A DNA stretch of 48,164 nt from Deferribacteraceae bacterium (GTDB taxonomy: Bacteria > Chrysiogenota > Deferribacteres > Deferribacterales > Deferrivibrionaceae). The stretch lies in NCBI GenBank assembly GCA_020054865.1, contig JAIHAR010000014.1, positions 1 to 48,164 of the forward strand. Reading direction: 5' to 3'. Position numbers and translations under genes: made by a program. Under the pieces are notes generated by a model. It saw only the letters and a list, made by a program, of their open reading frames with translations. It did not search any database and was not told where the DNA came from. Positions 16,699 through 25,025 of the stretch are shown piece after piece (position 1 is the first letter of the stretch; the number at the start of each line of letters is the position of its first letter).

Positions 16699-16726
16699 AT
16701 TTTAACATAACTTGCAATTATGTAAA
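16699..16726 (-). promoter_or_regulatory. Possible leaderless promoter of gpgP-gpgS
   Basis: Minus strand -35 TTTACA (16721-16726), 16-bp spacer, -10 TAAAAT (16699-16704), six bases to the ATG at 16692. Same geometry as the AAA/nuclease gene promoter; no ribosome binding site in between. Confidence 0.4.
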
Positions 16727-16732
16727 ATAAAA

Positions 16733-17308
16733 TTAAATTATCTCGTCAAACTCTTTAACAAAATTACCAAATTCAATTGTGTATATTATAAACAAGCCTA
16801 CAAAAGCATTGCTTAACGGCATTGTGATTACTATAAACCACAAAATTTCAACTGTTATATTTTTGATAAAATGACCAAATCCGGGGGCATTTTTTATTCT
16901 CCACAGCCCATTTAGATAATCTTTTCTAAAAAAAACCGACATCCCGCTTACAAAAAAAGCAAGCAGCAGGATAATAACCAAAAATACCGGCAGATTTTTT
17001 GTAAATGCAAAATAGTATAGGCCAACTATGAAAATTATTAAAACAGCCAACATCAACAATGGCTTGTAAACACTATAAAAAACACTGCAAAAAATTGAAT
17101 AAAAAGGGTTCAGGTTAAATACTTCCACATCAAAATAACTTCTGCTTAAGTAAATTAGAACAGAAATCATAACAAACATGCCCGCACTCATTTTACCTGC
17201 AAAATAAAGATACAAAACAGTCCACAAAGGTATTCGTGCTATCAAAAAAGCAATAAATGACAAAGGGGCGTCAGCAAAATATTTTAATACAACAAGCGAT
17301 TTACTCAT
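16733..17308 (-). CDS. Uncharacterised multi-pass membrane protein
   Basis: 191 residues from the chosen ATG, with about five to six hydrophobic segments (for example FIAFLIARIPLWTVLYLYF, LLMLAVLIIFIVGLYYFAF, FLVIILLLAFFVSGM and ILWFIVITMPLSNAFVGLF). I do not recognise the family. The open frame extends upstream to 17374 inside mutS, but AAGGA nine bases before the ATG at 17308 and the eight-base overlap with the mutS stop point to this start. It lies between mutS and the glycosylglycerate genes on the same strand. The short loops and lack of charged motifs give no catalytic hint; a small integral inner-membrane protein is all that can be said. Confidence 0.75.
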   Translation of the reverse strand: MSKSLVVLKYFADAPLSFIAFLIARIPLWTVLYLYFAGKMSAGMFVMISVLIYLSRSYFDVEVFNLNPFYSIFCSVFYSVYKPLLMLAVLIIFIVGLYYFAFTKNLPVFLVIILLLAFFVSGMSVFFRKDYLNGLWRIKNAPGFGHFIKNITVEILWFIVITMPLSNAFVGLFIIYTIEFGNFVKEFDEII

Positions 17309-19874
17309 CGGCCAGTTCCTTGAGTCTTGCAAGAATATTAAGCGCTTCAAGAGGCGTGATTTCATTGACATCAATTTTTCTAAGCTCTGTCAGAGCCTCA
17401 TTCTCCTCAAAAATAAGCATTGGCTGAATAATCTTCTGCTGCTTTTGTTGAACATTTGAAGTTTTTGCAAGTTTGGGCAGTCCATCCACGCCAAACTCAT
17501 TTTTTTCAAGCTGCCTTAATATTTCATCACTTCTTACAATTACCTCATCAGGCAAACCTGCAAGCTTTGCCACATAAATACCATAACTTCTGTCACTACT
17601 GCCTTCAATAATTTTACGCAGAAAAATTATCTCATTTTTCCATTCTTTTACTTCTATTGTCAGATTTTTTGCTCCATGATTTACAATAGGAATATCTGAA
17701 AGCTCGTGATAGTGTGTGGCAAATAACGTCTTTGCCCTGACTTTGTTCAAAAGATATTCGGAAATTGCCCATGCAATGGACACACCATCGAAAGTAGATG
17801 TCCCTCTTCCAATTTCATCAAGGACTACAAGGGATTTGTCTGTTGCATTATTCAAAATATTCCCCGTTTCTACCATCTCCACCATAAATGTGGATTCCCC
17901 CTGAGAAATGTTGTCGCTAGCACCAATACGGGTAAATATACGGTCAATCGTACCGATTTCTGCTGATTTTGCAGGTACAAATGAGCCGATGTGCGCCATA
18001 ATACATACAAGGGCCACCGTCCTGATATACGTACTTTTTCCCGCCATATTTGGACCTGTGATAATCATGAGCCTTGAATCATCATTGTTCAGAAAAACAT
18101 CATTGGGGACAAATGGCTCATCTATAAACTTTTCAATTACGGGGTGTCTTGCATCTATTATTTTTATCACATCGCTTTCATTTACAATAGGCTTTGTATA
18201 TCTGTTTGATTGAGCTGTTTCTGCAAAGCTTAACATTACATCGAGCCTTGCAATAAGTCCCGACATAAACCTTATTCTGATGTTATGCTCAAGTATTTTC
18301 TCAACAATTTCACCAAAAGCCTGTTTTTCGAGCTCTATCAGTCTGTCTTCTGCCGTCAAAATTTTTTCTTCCAATTCCTTGAGTTTTGCAGTCACATATC
18401 TTTCGGCATTTACCAATGTTTGCTTACGTTCAAAATAGGCAGGTACATTTTTGCTTTGGGATTTTGGCACCTCGATATAATAACCAAAGACTTTGTTGTA
18501 TTTTACTTTTAATGTATTTATGCCTGTCAGGTTTTTCTCTTCTGTCTCAATTTTTGCAAGCTCTGCTCTGCTGTTTTTCCTTAAAAACCTTAATTCATCT
18601 ATCTCTTTAACATATCCATCCTTTATTGCTCCCCCTTTTTCAATCGTCGCCGGAGGGTCATCGACAACAGCAGTATCAAGAAAGTCATAAACATCTTTTA
18701 AATCATCAAAATTGTTGTAAATATCTTCTACAAAAGGGTTGTTTGATTTTTCAAGAGTGTTTTTTATGTCTGAAAGAGGTTTCAAAGAGTTTTTCAGCCA
18801 TGTCAAATCCGCAGGCGAAGCCTTTTTTGCGGCTATTCTTGTCATTATCCTTTCAAGATCATAAATTTCCTTTAAATAACCCTTTAATCTTAAACGAACC
18901 TCTTTATTTAAAAGAAAATATTCTACCAGATTTTGCCTTGTTGCAATTTCTTCAATATCATTTGTAGGTGACATAATGTATAAAGACAGCAACCTTTCCC
19001 CCATAGGGGTACTGCATCTGTTCAACACACCGAAAAGTGTTGCATCTTTTCTGCCCGAACTGCTTTCAAAGAGTTCCAGAGTCTTTTGGGCAACCGAATC
19101 AAGATATAACTGATTTTCCGTCAAAAAAACCACCGGGCGCTTGAGATTTACATCAATCATCATACTCTTAAGATAACTTATAAGATAAAAAAGCGGCCTC
19201 ACATAATCATCTTCCGTTATACCGACAGACTTTAGCGAAGAGCCATTGAAGTAGTTAAGAATTTCAGACAACATAGTCTTGAAGTGATAGGTTTTATCTA
19301 CCTTGTAAAAAGGGATTTTTTCGCCTTTCAGGTTTTCTACTTCCCCTATTATCTCTTTAGGTTTAAACTTGTCGATAACATCATTTAAACTTTTTGAATG
19401 AAACAAAAAGAGATCGCCTGTTGAAATATCAGCAACAACAGAATAGTAAAGGCTGTCAGTTTTTGATATTGCCGTAAGAAAGTTGAAATTTGAATTACCC
19501 AAAGATTCATCTTCAATAACAGTACCAGGTGTAACAACCCTGACAACACCACGCTTTACAATCCCTTTGGTTTTGGATGGATCTTCAAGCTGTTCGCATA
19601 TTGCCACTTTGTAACCAGCATTTAGAAGTTTGTTAAGGTAGGTTTGATATGAGTGGTAAGGGATTCCGCACATAGGCGGGCTATTGTCAGAAGACTTGTT
19701 TCTGCTGGTAAGGGCAATCCCCAACACTTTGCTTGCCACTACCGCATCATCTTCAAACATCTCATAAAAGTCCCCCATTCTGAAAAAAAGGATGCTGTCG
19801 GGAAAATCCTTTTTAACAGAATAAAACTGTTGCATCATGGGGGTAAGTTTTGAATTATCAGTGTTTTTATCCAT
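17301..19874 (-). CDS. mutS: DNA mismatch repair protein MutS
   Basis: 857 residues, normal MutS1 length. The mismatch-reading Phe-x-Glu motif is in GDFYEMF (about 33-39). The ATPase end has Walker A ITGPNMAGKSTYIR, Walker B/signature VVLDEIGRGTSTFDG and the conserved FATHYHEL. The C-terminal end (EALTELRKIDVNEITPLEALNILARL) is the tetramer/beta-clamp region typical of full-length MutS. Recognises mispairs and small loops and recruits MutL; no mutL is in the window. It follows the lapB-like gene by 15 bp and overlaps the downstream membrane-protein gene, so it sits in the middle of a long co-directional cluster starting with a HIT-protein gene. Confidence 0.96.
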   Translation of the reverse strand: MDKNTDNSKLTPMMQQFYSVKKDFPDSILFFRMGDFYEMFEDDAVVASKVLGIALTSRNKSSDNSPPMCGIPYHSYQTYLNKLLNAGYKVAICEQLEDPSKTKGIVKRGVVRVVTPGTVIEDESLGNSNFNFLTAISKTDSLYYSVVADISTGDLFLFHSKSLNDVIDKFKPKEIIGEVENLKGEKIPFYKVDKTYHFKTMLSEILNYFNGSSLKSVGITEDDYVRPLFYLISYLKSMMIDVNLKRPVVFLTENQLYLDSVAQKTLELFESSSGRKDATLFGVLNRCSTPMGERLLSLYIMSPTNDIEEIATRQNLVEYFLLNKEVRLRLKGYLKEIYDLERIMTRIAAKKASPADLTWLKNSLKPLSDIKNTLEKSNNPFVEDIYNNFDDLKDVYDFLDTAVVDDPPATIEKGGAIKDGYVKEIDELRFLRKNSRAELAKIETEEKNLTGINTLKVKYNKVFGYYIEVPKSQSKNVPAYFERKQTLVNAERYVTAKLKELEEKILTAEDRLIELEKQAFGEIVEKILEHNIRIRFMSGLIARLDVMLSFAETAQSNRYTKPIVNESDVIKIIDARHPVIEKFIDEPFVPNDVFLNNDDSRLMIITGPNMAGKSTYIRTVALVCIMAHIGSFVPAKSAEIGTIDRIFTRIGASDNISQGESTFMVEMVETGNILNNATDKSLVVLDEIGRGTSTFDGVSIAWAISEYLLNKVRAKTLFATHYHELSDIPIVNHGAKNLTIEVKEWKNEIIFLRKIIEGSSDRSYGIYVAKLAGLPDEVIVRSDEILRQLEKNEFGVDGLPKLAKTSNVQQKQQKIIQPMLIFEENEALTELRKIDVNEITPLEALNILARLKELADE

Positions 19875-19889
19875 TGTGAAACCTTTTGT

Positions 19890-20885
19890 TTATGCAAAAT
19901 CAAGTGTTTCTATCTGCCCGCACACAGGGCAATATTCAGAATACTCTCCAAAATAATTATTACAACCTGCACATACATATATATCTGATGATTTGAACTT
20001 CATTTTCAGCTCTTCAGGTAAAAGGATATCCAAAAGCCTGTTTTTCACAATTCTCTTCTCACCTATATCACTTAAATATCTGACCAATATTTCACGCGCT
20101 TTCTCAGAATTGTTTTTCTTTTTAAACATCGATGCACAATATACAGTATAAACAGGATTAGACGTCATCTGGGCTACCTTTCTAAAAATGGCAGATTCAA
20201 ACTCTTTGAATAAACCCATAGCAAAAAAATCGTTTTCAAACTTTTTCAAGTCCTTTTCAGTTTTTATGACTTCTCTTTTTAACAAATCATCAAAGGTTTC
20301 GATTATTTTAGTTTTCTTGCCGGAAGAAAAAACAATGTCATAAAATGCCATATTGGAAGCCCTGTTTTCAGGATATATTTTGAGAGATTTTTTTAATAAA
20401 GATTCGTCTTTTTTATCTGTTGCCATATATTTTTCATATAAGATATATGAAAGTTCCTTTGCATAATTATTTTTGGTAATTTTCTGGTATTTTTCAAGAA
20501 ATTTAAACGCTTCATCATAATTTTTCATAAGAAGATTTAGCTTGTAAATATACTTGTAAACAACAGGAGATTTGTCAATTGCAAGAAGTTTGTTTGCATA
20601 ATAGAGACTTTTTTCATAGTCCTTGCTCTCTTTGTAGTCTTTTACAAGTTCAAAAAATAAAATTTTGTTAAGCCTGCCATCAAAAGATTTATCACCTACC
20701 AGGCTTTCATGTATATGAATTGCCTTTCTGTATTCGCCATTTTTTCTCAACACACTCCCAACAAGGATATATGCTTCTTTAGGAGCGTCAGATTTTGCAA
20801 CAATACTCTTCAACTCTTCAAAAGCCAGCTGATATTTTTCTTCCAGCAGATAAAGACAGGACTTTATAAAACTTAAAAATTCCAT
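19890..20885 (-). CDS. lapB: LapB-like TPR protein with C-terminal rubredoxin-type zinc ribbon, lacking a membrane anchor
   Basis: 331 residues: repeated TPR-like helices, for example YQLAFEELKSIVAKSDAPKE, then ILVGSVLRKNGEYRKAIHIHESLVGD. The latter lines up with the E. coli LapB segment LTLGNLFRSRGEVDRAIRIHQTL. The C-terminus has two Cys-x2-Cys pairs (CAGC, CPVC) near 309-328, the LapB rubredoxin-like domain. E. coli LapB has an N-terminal transmembrane helix; here the protein begins straight with MEFLSFIKSCLYLLEEKY and shows none. It starts in a TAATG overlap with the lapA stop. In E. coli LapA/LapB control LpxC proteolysis and LPS assembly; membrane tethering here may rely wholly on LapA (inference). 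Confidence 0.75.
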   Translation of the reverse strand: MEFLSFIKSCLYLLEEKYQLAFEELKSIVAKSDAPKEAYILVGSVLRKNGEYRKAIHIHESLVGDKSFDGRLNKILFFELVKDYKESKDYEKSLYYANKLLAIDKSPVVYKYIYKLNLLMKNYDEAFKFLEKYQKITKNNYAKELSYILYEKYMATDKKDESLLKKSLKIYPENRASNMAFYDIVFSSGKKTKIIETFDDLLKREVIKTEKDLKKFENDFFAMGLFKEFESAIFRKVAQMTSNPVYTVYCASMFKKKNNSEKAREILVRYLSDIGEKRIVKNRLLDILLPEELKMKFKSSDIYVCAGCNNYFGEYSEYCPVCGQIETLDFA

Positions 20886-21190
20886 TAGTTTTGCTTACCC
20901 TCTGACGAAAGTGGCAGCGTTCTTAACCTTTTTATTTCATTTTCAGAATCAGCCAGTTTTTTCTTCAAAGAATTTATCTCTCTTTTAAGCTTAAACTTAT
21001 CAACCAATCCAATCAAAGCAGCAAAAACTACACCGATAAATAATCCACCTATAAAAACAAGAATAAGGGGAACTTTAATGGGCTCTTTTGTAAAGAAATA
21101 AGAAAACTCCACCATTTGCATGTTAAGATAGCCAAGTATCATAATCGCAGCTATTATTACTACCTTTAAAATATTACTGATCAGTTTCAT
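20885..21190 (-). CDS. lapA: LapA-domain (DUF1049) membrane protein
   Basis: 101 residues. Two hydrophobic helices (about 7-25 and 42-65) with the family pattern: a first membrane segment, an FSYFF...KEPIKVPLILVFIGGLFIG linker, a second membrane segment, then a cytoplasmic coiled coil rich in Lys/Glu (KLKREINSLKKKLADSENEIKRL). GGGGG precedes the ATG, which overlaps the HIT-gene stop by four bases. The lapA-lapB gene order, with a one-base overlap, is the same as in E. coli (yciS-yciM), which supports both calls. Probably an inner-membrane partner that recruits the TPR protein. Confidence 0.8.
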   Translation of the reverse strand: MKLISNILKVVIIAAIMILGYLNMQMVEFSYFFTKEPIKVPLILVFIGGLFIGVVFAALIGLVDKFKLKREINSLKKKLADSENEIKRLRTLPLSSEGKQN

Positions 21191-21702
21191 AATTCCCCCT
21201 GTTCTGACAGTGCCTTTTTAAGCTTGTCATAAGTATCGAATATATGTTCTGAAATTACTTTTGTTTCCGCCAGCAGAGGCATAAAGTTTGTATCCCCAAC
21301 CCATCTTGGAACAATATGCATATGGACATGATCAACCACGCCAGCACCTGCAGGTCTTCCAATATTAAACCCGATATTGAATCCTTCAGGATTAATTATA
21401 CTTTTCATTGCTTTTACCACAAATTGAGTAAGCCTCATAACTTCAAGGATTTCTTCATTATCCAATTCTTCTATGTTACCTGTATGTTTATAAGGGGTAA
21501 CCATCACATGTCCATTGGTATAGGGGAAAAGATTCATTATGATAAATGCCTTTTTACCCCTGTAAAGAATGAGATTCTCCCTGTCTTTTGAAATGTCCTC
21601 TTCCGGTTTTGTACAAAATATGCAACCTTTATCCTGATGTGTGCCGTCAATATACCTCATTCGCCATGGTGCCCATATTCTTTTAATCCCTGTTTCCTGC
21701 AT
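21187..21702 (-). CDS. HIT-family nucleotide hydrolase/transferase
   Basis: 171 residues. The histidine triad is HVHMHIVPRW near 120-130, preceded by the family's NGHVMVTPYKH. An N-terminal CIFC pair (near residue 27) may contribute to a zinc site, as in some bacterial HIT hydrolases and AP4A phosphorylase-like members. It likely acts on dinucleoside polyphosphates or nucleoside phosphoramidates. The frame is open to an ATG at 21729, but AAGAGG (21710-21715) lies seven bases before the ATG at 21702, which I take as the start. First gene of the minus-strand cluster with lapA, lapB and mutS. Confidence 0.88.
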   Translation of the reverse strand: MQETGIKRIWAPWRMRYIDGTHQDKGCIFCTKPEEDISKDRENLILYRGKKAFIIMNLFPYTNGHVMVTPYKHTGNIEELDNEEILEVMRLTQFVVKAMKSIINPEGFNIGFNIGRPAGAGVVDHVHMHIVPRWVGDTNFMPLLAETKVISEHIFDTYDKLKKALSEQGEL

Positions 21703-21800
21703 AACATAACCTCTTGCATTCTCTACCATTTTATTTTGCTACAAAATATTTTTTTATTCAACAGTTTTGTGAACAATTTTGATACAACTTTTTTAGTTTA

Positions 21801-21827
21801 TTGACATACGTAACCATTTTGTATACT
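21801..21827 (+). promoter_or_regulatory. Possible promoter of the MOSC-MogA / tmk / holB cluster
   Basis: Perfect -35 TTGACA (21801-21806) with TATACT (21822-21827) after a short 15-bp spacer; GGAG precedes the ATG at 21851. Spacing makes this tentative. Confidence 0.35.
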
Positions 21828-21850
21828 TTTCAAGAAAAACGGAGAAATTT

Positions 21851-22780
21851 ATGGGGAAAATTTACTCTATTTCAATCAGTGAAAAAAAGGGGACTAAAAA
21901 GACAAATGTGAAGTCTGCCCAGATAATAGATGATTATGGGATACAAAATGATGCCCACGCTGGAAAGTGGCATAGACAGATAAGCTTTCTTGCAAAAGAG
22001 AGCATTGAAAAAATGGTCAAACTTGGCCTCAATGTAAAAAGCGGCGACTTTGCAGAAAATATTACAACAGAAGGGATTGACCTTTGCAAACTCAAAGTGG
22101 GAGAAATGCTGAAGATAAACGATATTGAGTTTACGATTTCTCAAATAGGTAAAATCTGTCACCATAGATGTGCAATCTATTATCAGGCTGGCGACTGCAT
22201 TATGCCAAAAGAGGGGATATTTGCAAAAGTAAAAGGTAGTGGTCAAATAACTGTTGGTGACAAAATAGAAGTATTGCCCAAGAAAAATTTCTCTGTGGCC
22301 GTAATAACACTGAGTGACAAAGGGAGCAAAGGGGAAAGGGAAGATTTGACCGGCAAGGAAATTATAGATTTTCTTAAAAACAAACTTGAACCGTCCTTTA
22401 TAAGATATGAAATGATTCCTGATGAAAAACCTATTCTTGAAAATATGTTGGCTGATTTTGCAGATTTGCAGTACTTTGACCTTATCATCACAAACGGCTC
22501 CACCGGCATCGCACCGAGGGACATAGCACCTGATGTAACAGAAAACGTAATACATAAAAGGTTACCCGGCTTTGAAGAAGCTATGAGGATGGAAAGCTTT
22601 AAGAAAACAAAGCACGCCATTGTTTCACGGGCTGTTTGCGGGACAAGAAACAATAGTCTCATTGTTAACTTGCCAGGCTCCCCAAAAGGCGCCATAGAAA
22701 ACCTTGAAGTAATTATTGATGCAATCCCTCATACGATAAAAAAGCTTCAGGGGGACAAAACAGACTGTGCTGTCAAATAA
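21851..22780 (+). CDS. MOSC domain-MogA/MoaB fusion, molybdenum cofactor protein
   Basis: 309 residues in two parts. Residues 1-145 are a MOSC domain (IQNDAHAGKWHRQISFLA; SGDFAENITTEG; the conserved Cys in GKICHHRCAIYYQAGDC). Residues about 150-309 are a MogA/MoaB-type molybdopterin adenylyltransferase (SVAVITLSDKG; TNGSTGIAPRDIAPDVT; LVNLPGSPKGAIENL). The second part activates molybdopterin by adenylation for Mo or W insertion; MOSC domains bind or handle the cofactor or its sulfur. GGAG lies seven bases before the ATG. The last 14 bp overlap the start of tmk. Similar fusions are known in anaerobic bacteria; the exact partner enzyme is not apparent. Confidence 0.9.
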   Translation: MGKIYSISISEKKGTKKTNVKSAQIIDDYGIQNDAHAGKWHRQISFLAKESIEKMVKLGLNVKSGDFAENITTEGIDLCKLKVGEMLKINDIEFTISQIGKICHHRCAIYYQAGDCIMPKEGIFAKVKGSGQITVGDKIEVLPKKNFSVAVITLSDKGSKGEREDLTGKEIIDFLKNKLEPSFIRYEMIPDEKPILENMLADFADLQYFDLIITNGSTGIAPRDIAPDVTENVIHKRLPGFEEAMRMESFKKTKHAIVSRAVCGTRNNSLIVNLPGSPKGAIENLEVIIDAIPHTIKKLQGDKTDCAVK

Positions 22781-23399
22781 TCCTTTGTTTATTGCAATAG
22801 ATGGTATTGATGGTTGCGGCAAATCAACCCAGGCAAAAATGCTTGCCCAGTATTTTTCGGATATAGGGCTAAATGTATTTTTAACAAAAGAGCCTGGTGG
22901 TACCGAAGTCGGCAATATCTTGAGGAATATTTTAATTTCACAAAAATATCATCTTGATAGCATAAGTGAAATGCTGCTTTATTCAGCAGACAGGCTTGAG
23001 CACCAAAAACAGATAATCATCCCCAAACTTGGTGAAAACACTAATGTTATAACAGACAGATTTTTATCATCCACATACGCTTACCAAATTTTTGGCAGAA
23101 AACTTGAAAAAAATATACTTGACGAGCTTGTGAAACTGACTGTTAAAATATTTCCTCACTATACATTTATCCTTGACATCAAACCTGAAGTTGCGATTGA
23201 AAGGGCAAAAAACAGACTAATTCAGCATGGAAAAATGGAGGAAGAGGGGAAGTTTGAGTCTTTAAAAATATCCTTTTTCGAAGATGTAAGGGATGGATTT
23301 TTATGGTATGCAAACAATTTTCCCGGCTGCCATATTATAGATGCAGATAACACAGTAGAAGAAATTCACAAATCCATAAAAAATATTATCAAGATATGA
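22767..23399 (+). CDS. tmk: Thymidylate kinase
   Basis: 210 residues. P-loop IDGIDGCGKSTQAKML at about 10-25, the DRF motif (usually DRY) in ITDRFLSSTYAYQ, and a lid segment RAKNRLIQHGKMEEE. Phosphorylates dTMP to dTDP. The start is a GTG at 22767, fourteen bases inside the upstream gene, with a GGGGGA tract nearby; the first ten residues then match the family's usual N-terminus (NPLFIAIDGIDG). Its stop overlaps the holB start (ATGA), part of the widespread tmk-holB-psp1-metG-tatD cluster. Confidence 0.95.
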   Translation: MLSNNPLFIAIDGIDGCGKSTQAKMLAQYFSDIGLNVFLTKEPGGTEVGNILRNILISQKYHLDSISEMLLYSADRLEHQKQIIIPKLGENTNVITDRFLSSTYAYQIFGRKLEKNILDELVKLTVKIFPHYTFILDIKPEVAIERAKNRLIQHGKMEEEGKFESLKISFFEDVRDGFLWYANNFPGCHIIDADNTVEEIHKSIKNIIKI

Positions 23400-24328
23400 A
23401 ACTTACCGGATTTAATAGAGAAAAAGAGATTTTCAGGTTGATTTTTGACAGGAAGCAGTTTGCCGGTGCATATATTTTTTCAGGCATTGAAGGGAGCGGA
23501 AAACTTATTTTTGCAAAAAATCTGGCAAAAAGTTTGTTCTGCAGTCAAAATTCTTTTTTTTCAGTATGCAGTTGCAATGACTGTAACCTTATAGAAAACA
23601 ACTCGCATCCTGATGTAATTGTTGTAGATACGGAAAAAAATACAGACTCATCTTCAGGTGAAAGTGCCTCATCTCCAAAAGACTCAATTGGGATTGATAC
23701 CATCAAAGAGCTCTGCGAGCTTGCATTTTTATCACCATACAGGGGTAGCTACAAAGTTTTTATCATAAACGATGCTCACAAAATGACACTGCAGGCATCA
23801 AATGCATTTTTAAAGACACTTGAAGAATCCCCCCAAAATACTTTATTTCTCCTTGTAACTCACTTGCCTGAAAAACTCCTTGCTACCATAAGGTCAAGAT
23901 GCCTGATTTTCGAATTTGGCAGACTTTCAAAAGGAGAACTTGCAGAAATTTTAAGAGAAAAATTTCCTGATGCAACGCCTGAAGATATTGAATATGCCTG
24001 CGACTTATCAAGCGGCTCAGTAAAAAGGGCCATAGAATATATTGAGAGCGCAACACACATTAGAACAAAAAATTTGTATTTTGATGATATTAATGAAGTT
24101 TTGGACACAATTTACAGAGTAAACGACAAAGACGGCCTGAAAACTTTATTGGAGCAGTTATATATAAATCTTCTTGAAAAATACAGAGAGGAAAAAAACA
24201 ATAACTATTTGACTATTTCTAATTATTTACTAAATATGTTAAATATGCTACAGTCCAATATCAACCTTAATATTGCTAAAGCAGATTTGATGATAAAACT
24301 TTATGGAGAGTTTAGTGGAAAAAGTTAA
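23396..24328 (+). CDS. holB: DNA polymerase III delta' subunit (clamp loader)
   Basis: 310 residues. AAA+ fold with a degenerate P-loop GIEGSGKLIFAK, a zinc-module Cys set (CSQ...CSCNDC), and the sensor motif TIRSRC with KTLEESP upstream, as in HolB/DnaX relatives. It loads the beta clamp together with DnaX and HolA. An extra stretch rich in Ser/Asp (TEKNTDSSSGESASSPKDS) is inserted where the family has a short loop, and looks like a flexible insertion. ATGA overlap with tmk; the 3' end overlaps the psp1 gene by 26 bp. Confidence 0.88.
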   Translation: MKLTGFNREKEIFRLIFDRKQFAGAYIFSGIEGSGKLIFAKNLAKSLFCSQNSFFSVCSCNDCNLIENNSHPDVIVVDTEKNTDSSSGESASSPKDSIGIDTIKELCELAFLSPYRGSYKVFIINDAHKMTLQASNAFLKTLEESPQNTLFLLVTHLPEKLLATIRSRCLIFEFGRLSKGELAEILREKFPDATPEDIEYACDLSSGSVKRAIEYIESATHIRTKNLYFDDINEVLDTIYRVNDKDGLKTLLEQLYINLLEKYREEKNNNYLTISNYLLNMLNMLQSNINLNIAKADLMIKLYGEFSGKS

Positions 24329-25025
24329 TGCTACCGGAGTTGTATTTAAAAGGGCAGGTAAAATATATGATTTTCTCACCAATGGAATAAGTTTAAAACG
24401 GGGGGACTTTGCCGTAATTGAAACAGAAAAGGGGGAAGACATTGCCATTGTTGTTTTTCCTGACAGAGAAATAGTCCCTGCACAAGGTCAGGAATTTAAA
24501 AAAATCTTACGAAAAGCAACCGAGCAGGACATCGAAAATCTCAAAAAAAACAGGGAAGAGGAGCCAAAGGCTCTGGAAGAATGCAAAAAACTTGTTGAGA
24601 AAAACGGTCTTGAAATGAAGCTTTTAAAGGCTGAATACACTCTCGACAGGAGTAGAATCACATTTTACTTCACGGCTGACGGAAGAGTAGATTTCAGACA
24701 GCTTGTAAGAGACCTTGCCAGGGTTTTTAAAACAAGAATCGAAATGCGCCAGGTTGGAGTAAGGGATGCAACAAAAATCCTTGGTGGTTTTGGGATATGT
24801 GGAAGGGAATTTTGCTGCTCAACCTTTTTGAGAAATTTTGACAATATTTCCATAAAAATGGCCAAGGATCAAAATCTGCTCCTGAATCCCGGCAAAATTT
24901 CCGGAGTATGTGGAAGACTTATGTGCTGTCTTATGTATGAAAAAGACGGCTATGATGTCGAAGAAGGGGTTGAATACGTTGAGCTTCAGGATTTTGTTGA
25001 TGAAAATACCGGAGGGAAAATATGA
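24303..25025 (+). CDS. PSP1 / RicT-like (YaaT) protein
   Basis: 240 residues. PSP1 domain with the two conserved Cys motifs CGREFCC and CGRLMCC near 170-210, ligands of the iron-sulfur centres described for Bacillus RicT/YaaT; family segments FYFTADGRVDFRQLVRDLA and IEMRQVGVRDATKILGGFG are clear. In Bacillus the protein works with RicA/RicF in RNA processing and developmental signalling; in this position next to holB its role in Gram-negatives is unknown. The ATG at 24303 lacks a ribosome binding site, whereas GGAGAG would serve a GTG at 24315; the true start may be that GTG. ATGA overlap with metG. Confidence 0.88.
   Translation: MESLVEKVNATGVVFKRAGKIYDFLTNGISLKRGDFAVIETEKGEDIAIVVFPDREIVPAQGQEFKKILRKATEQDIENLKKNREEEPKALEECKKLVEKNGLEMKLLKAEYTLDRSRITFYFTADGRVDFRQLVRDLARVFKTRIEMRQVGVRDATKILGGFGICGREFCCSTFLRNFDNISIKMAKDQNLLLNPGKISGVCGRLMCCLMYEKDGYDVEEGVEYVELQDFVDENTGGKI

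Noticed and set aside
21872-22555. 227-residue minus-strand open frame opposite the MOSC-MogA gene
   Set aside because: Cys/Phe/Tyr-rich shadow with no ribosome binding site or domain; the plus-strand protein is clearly real.
22243-22695. 150-residue minus-strand open frame, Ser/Leu-rich
   Set aside because: Antisense to MogA coding sequence; no start signal.
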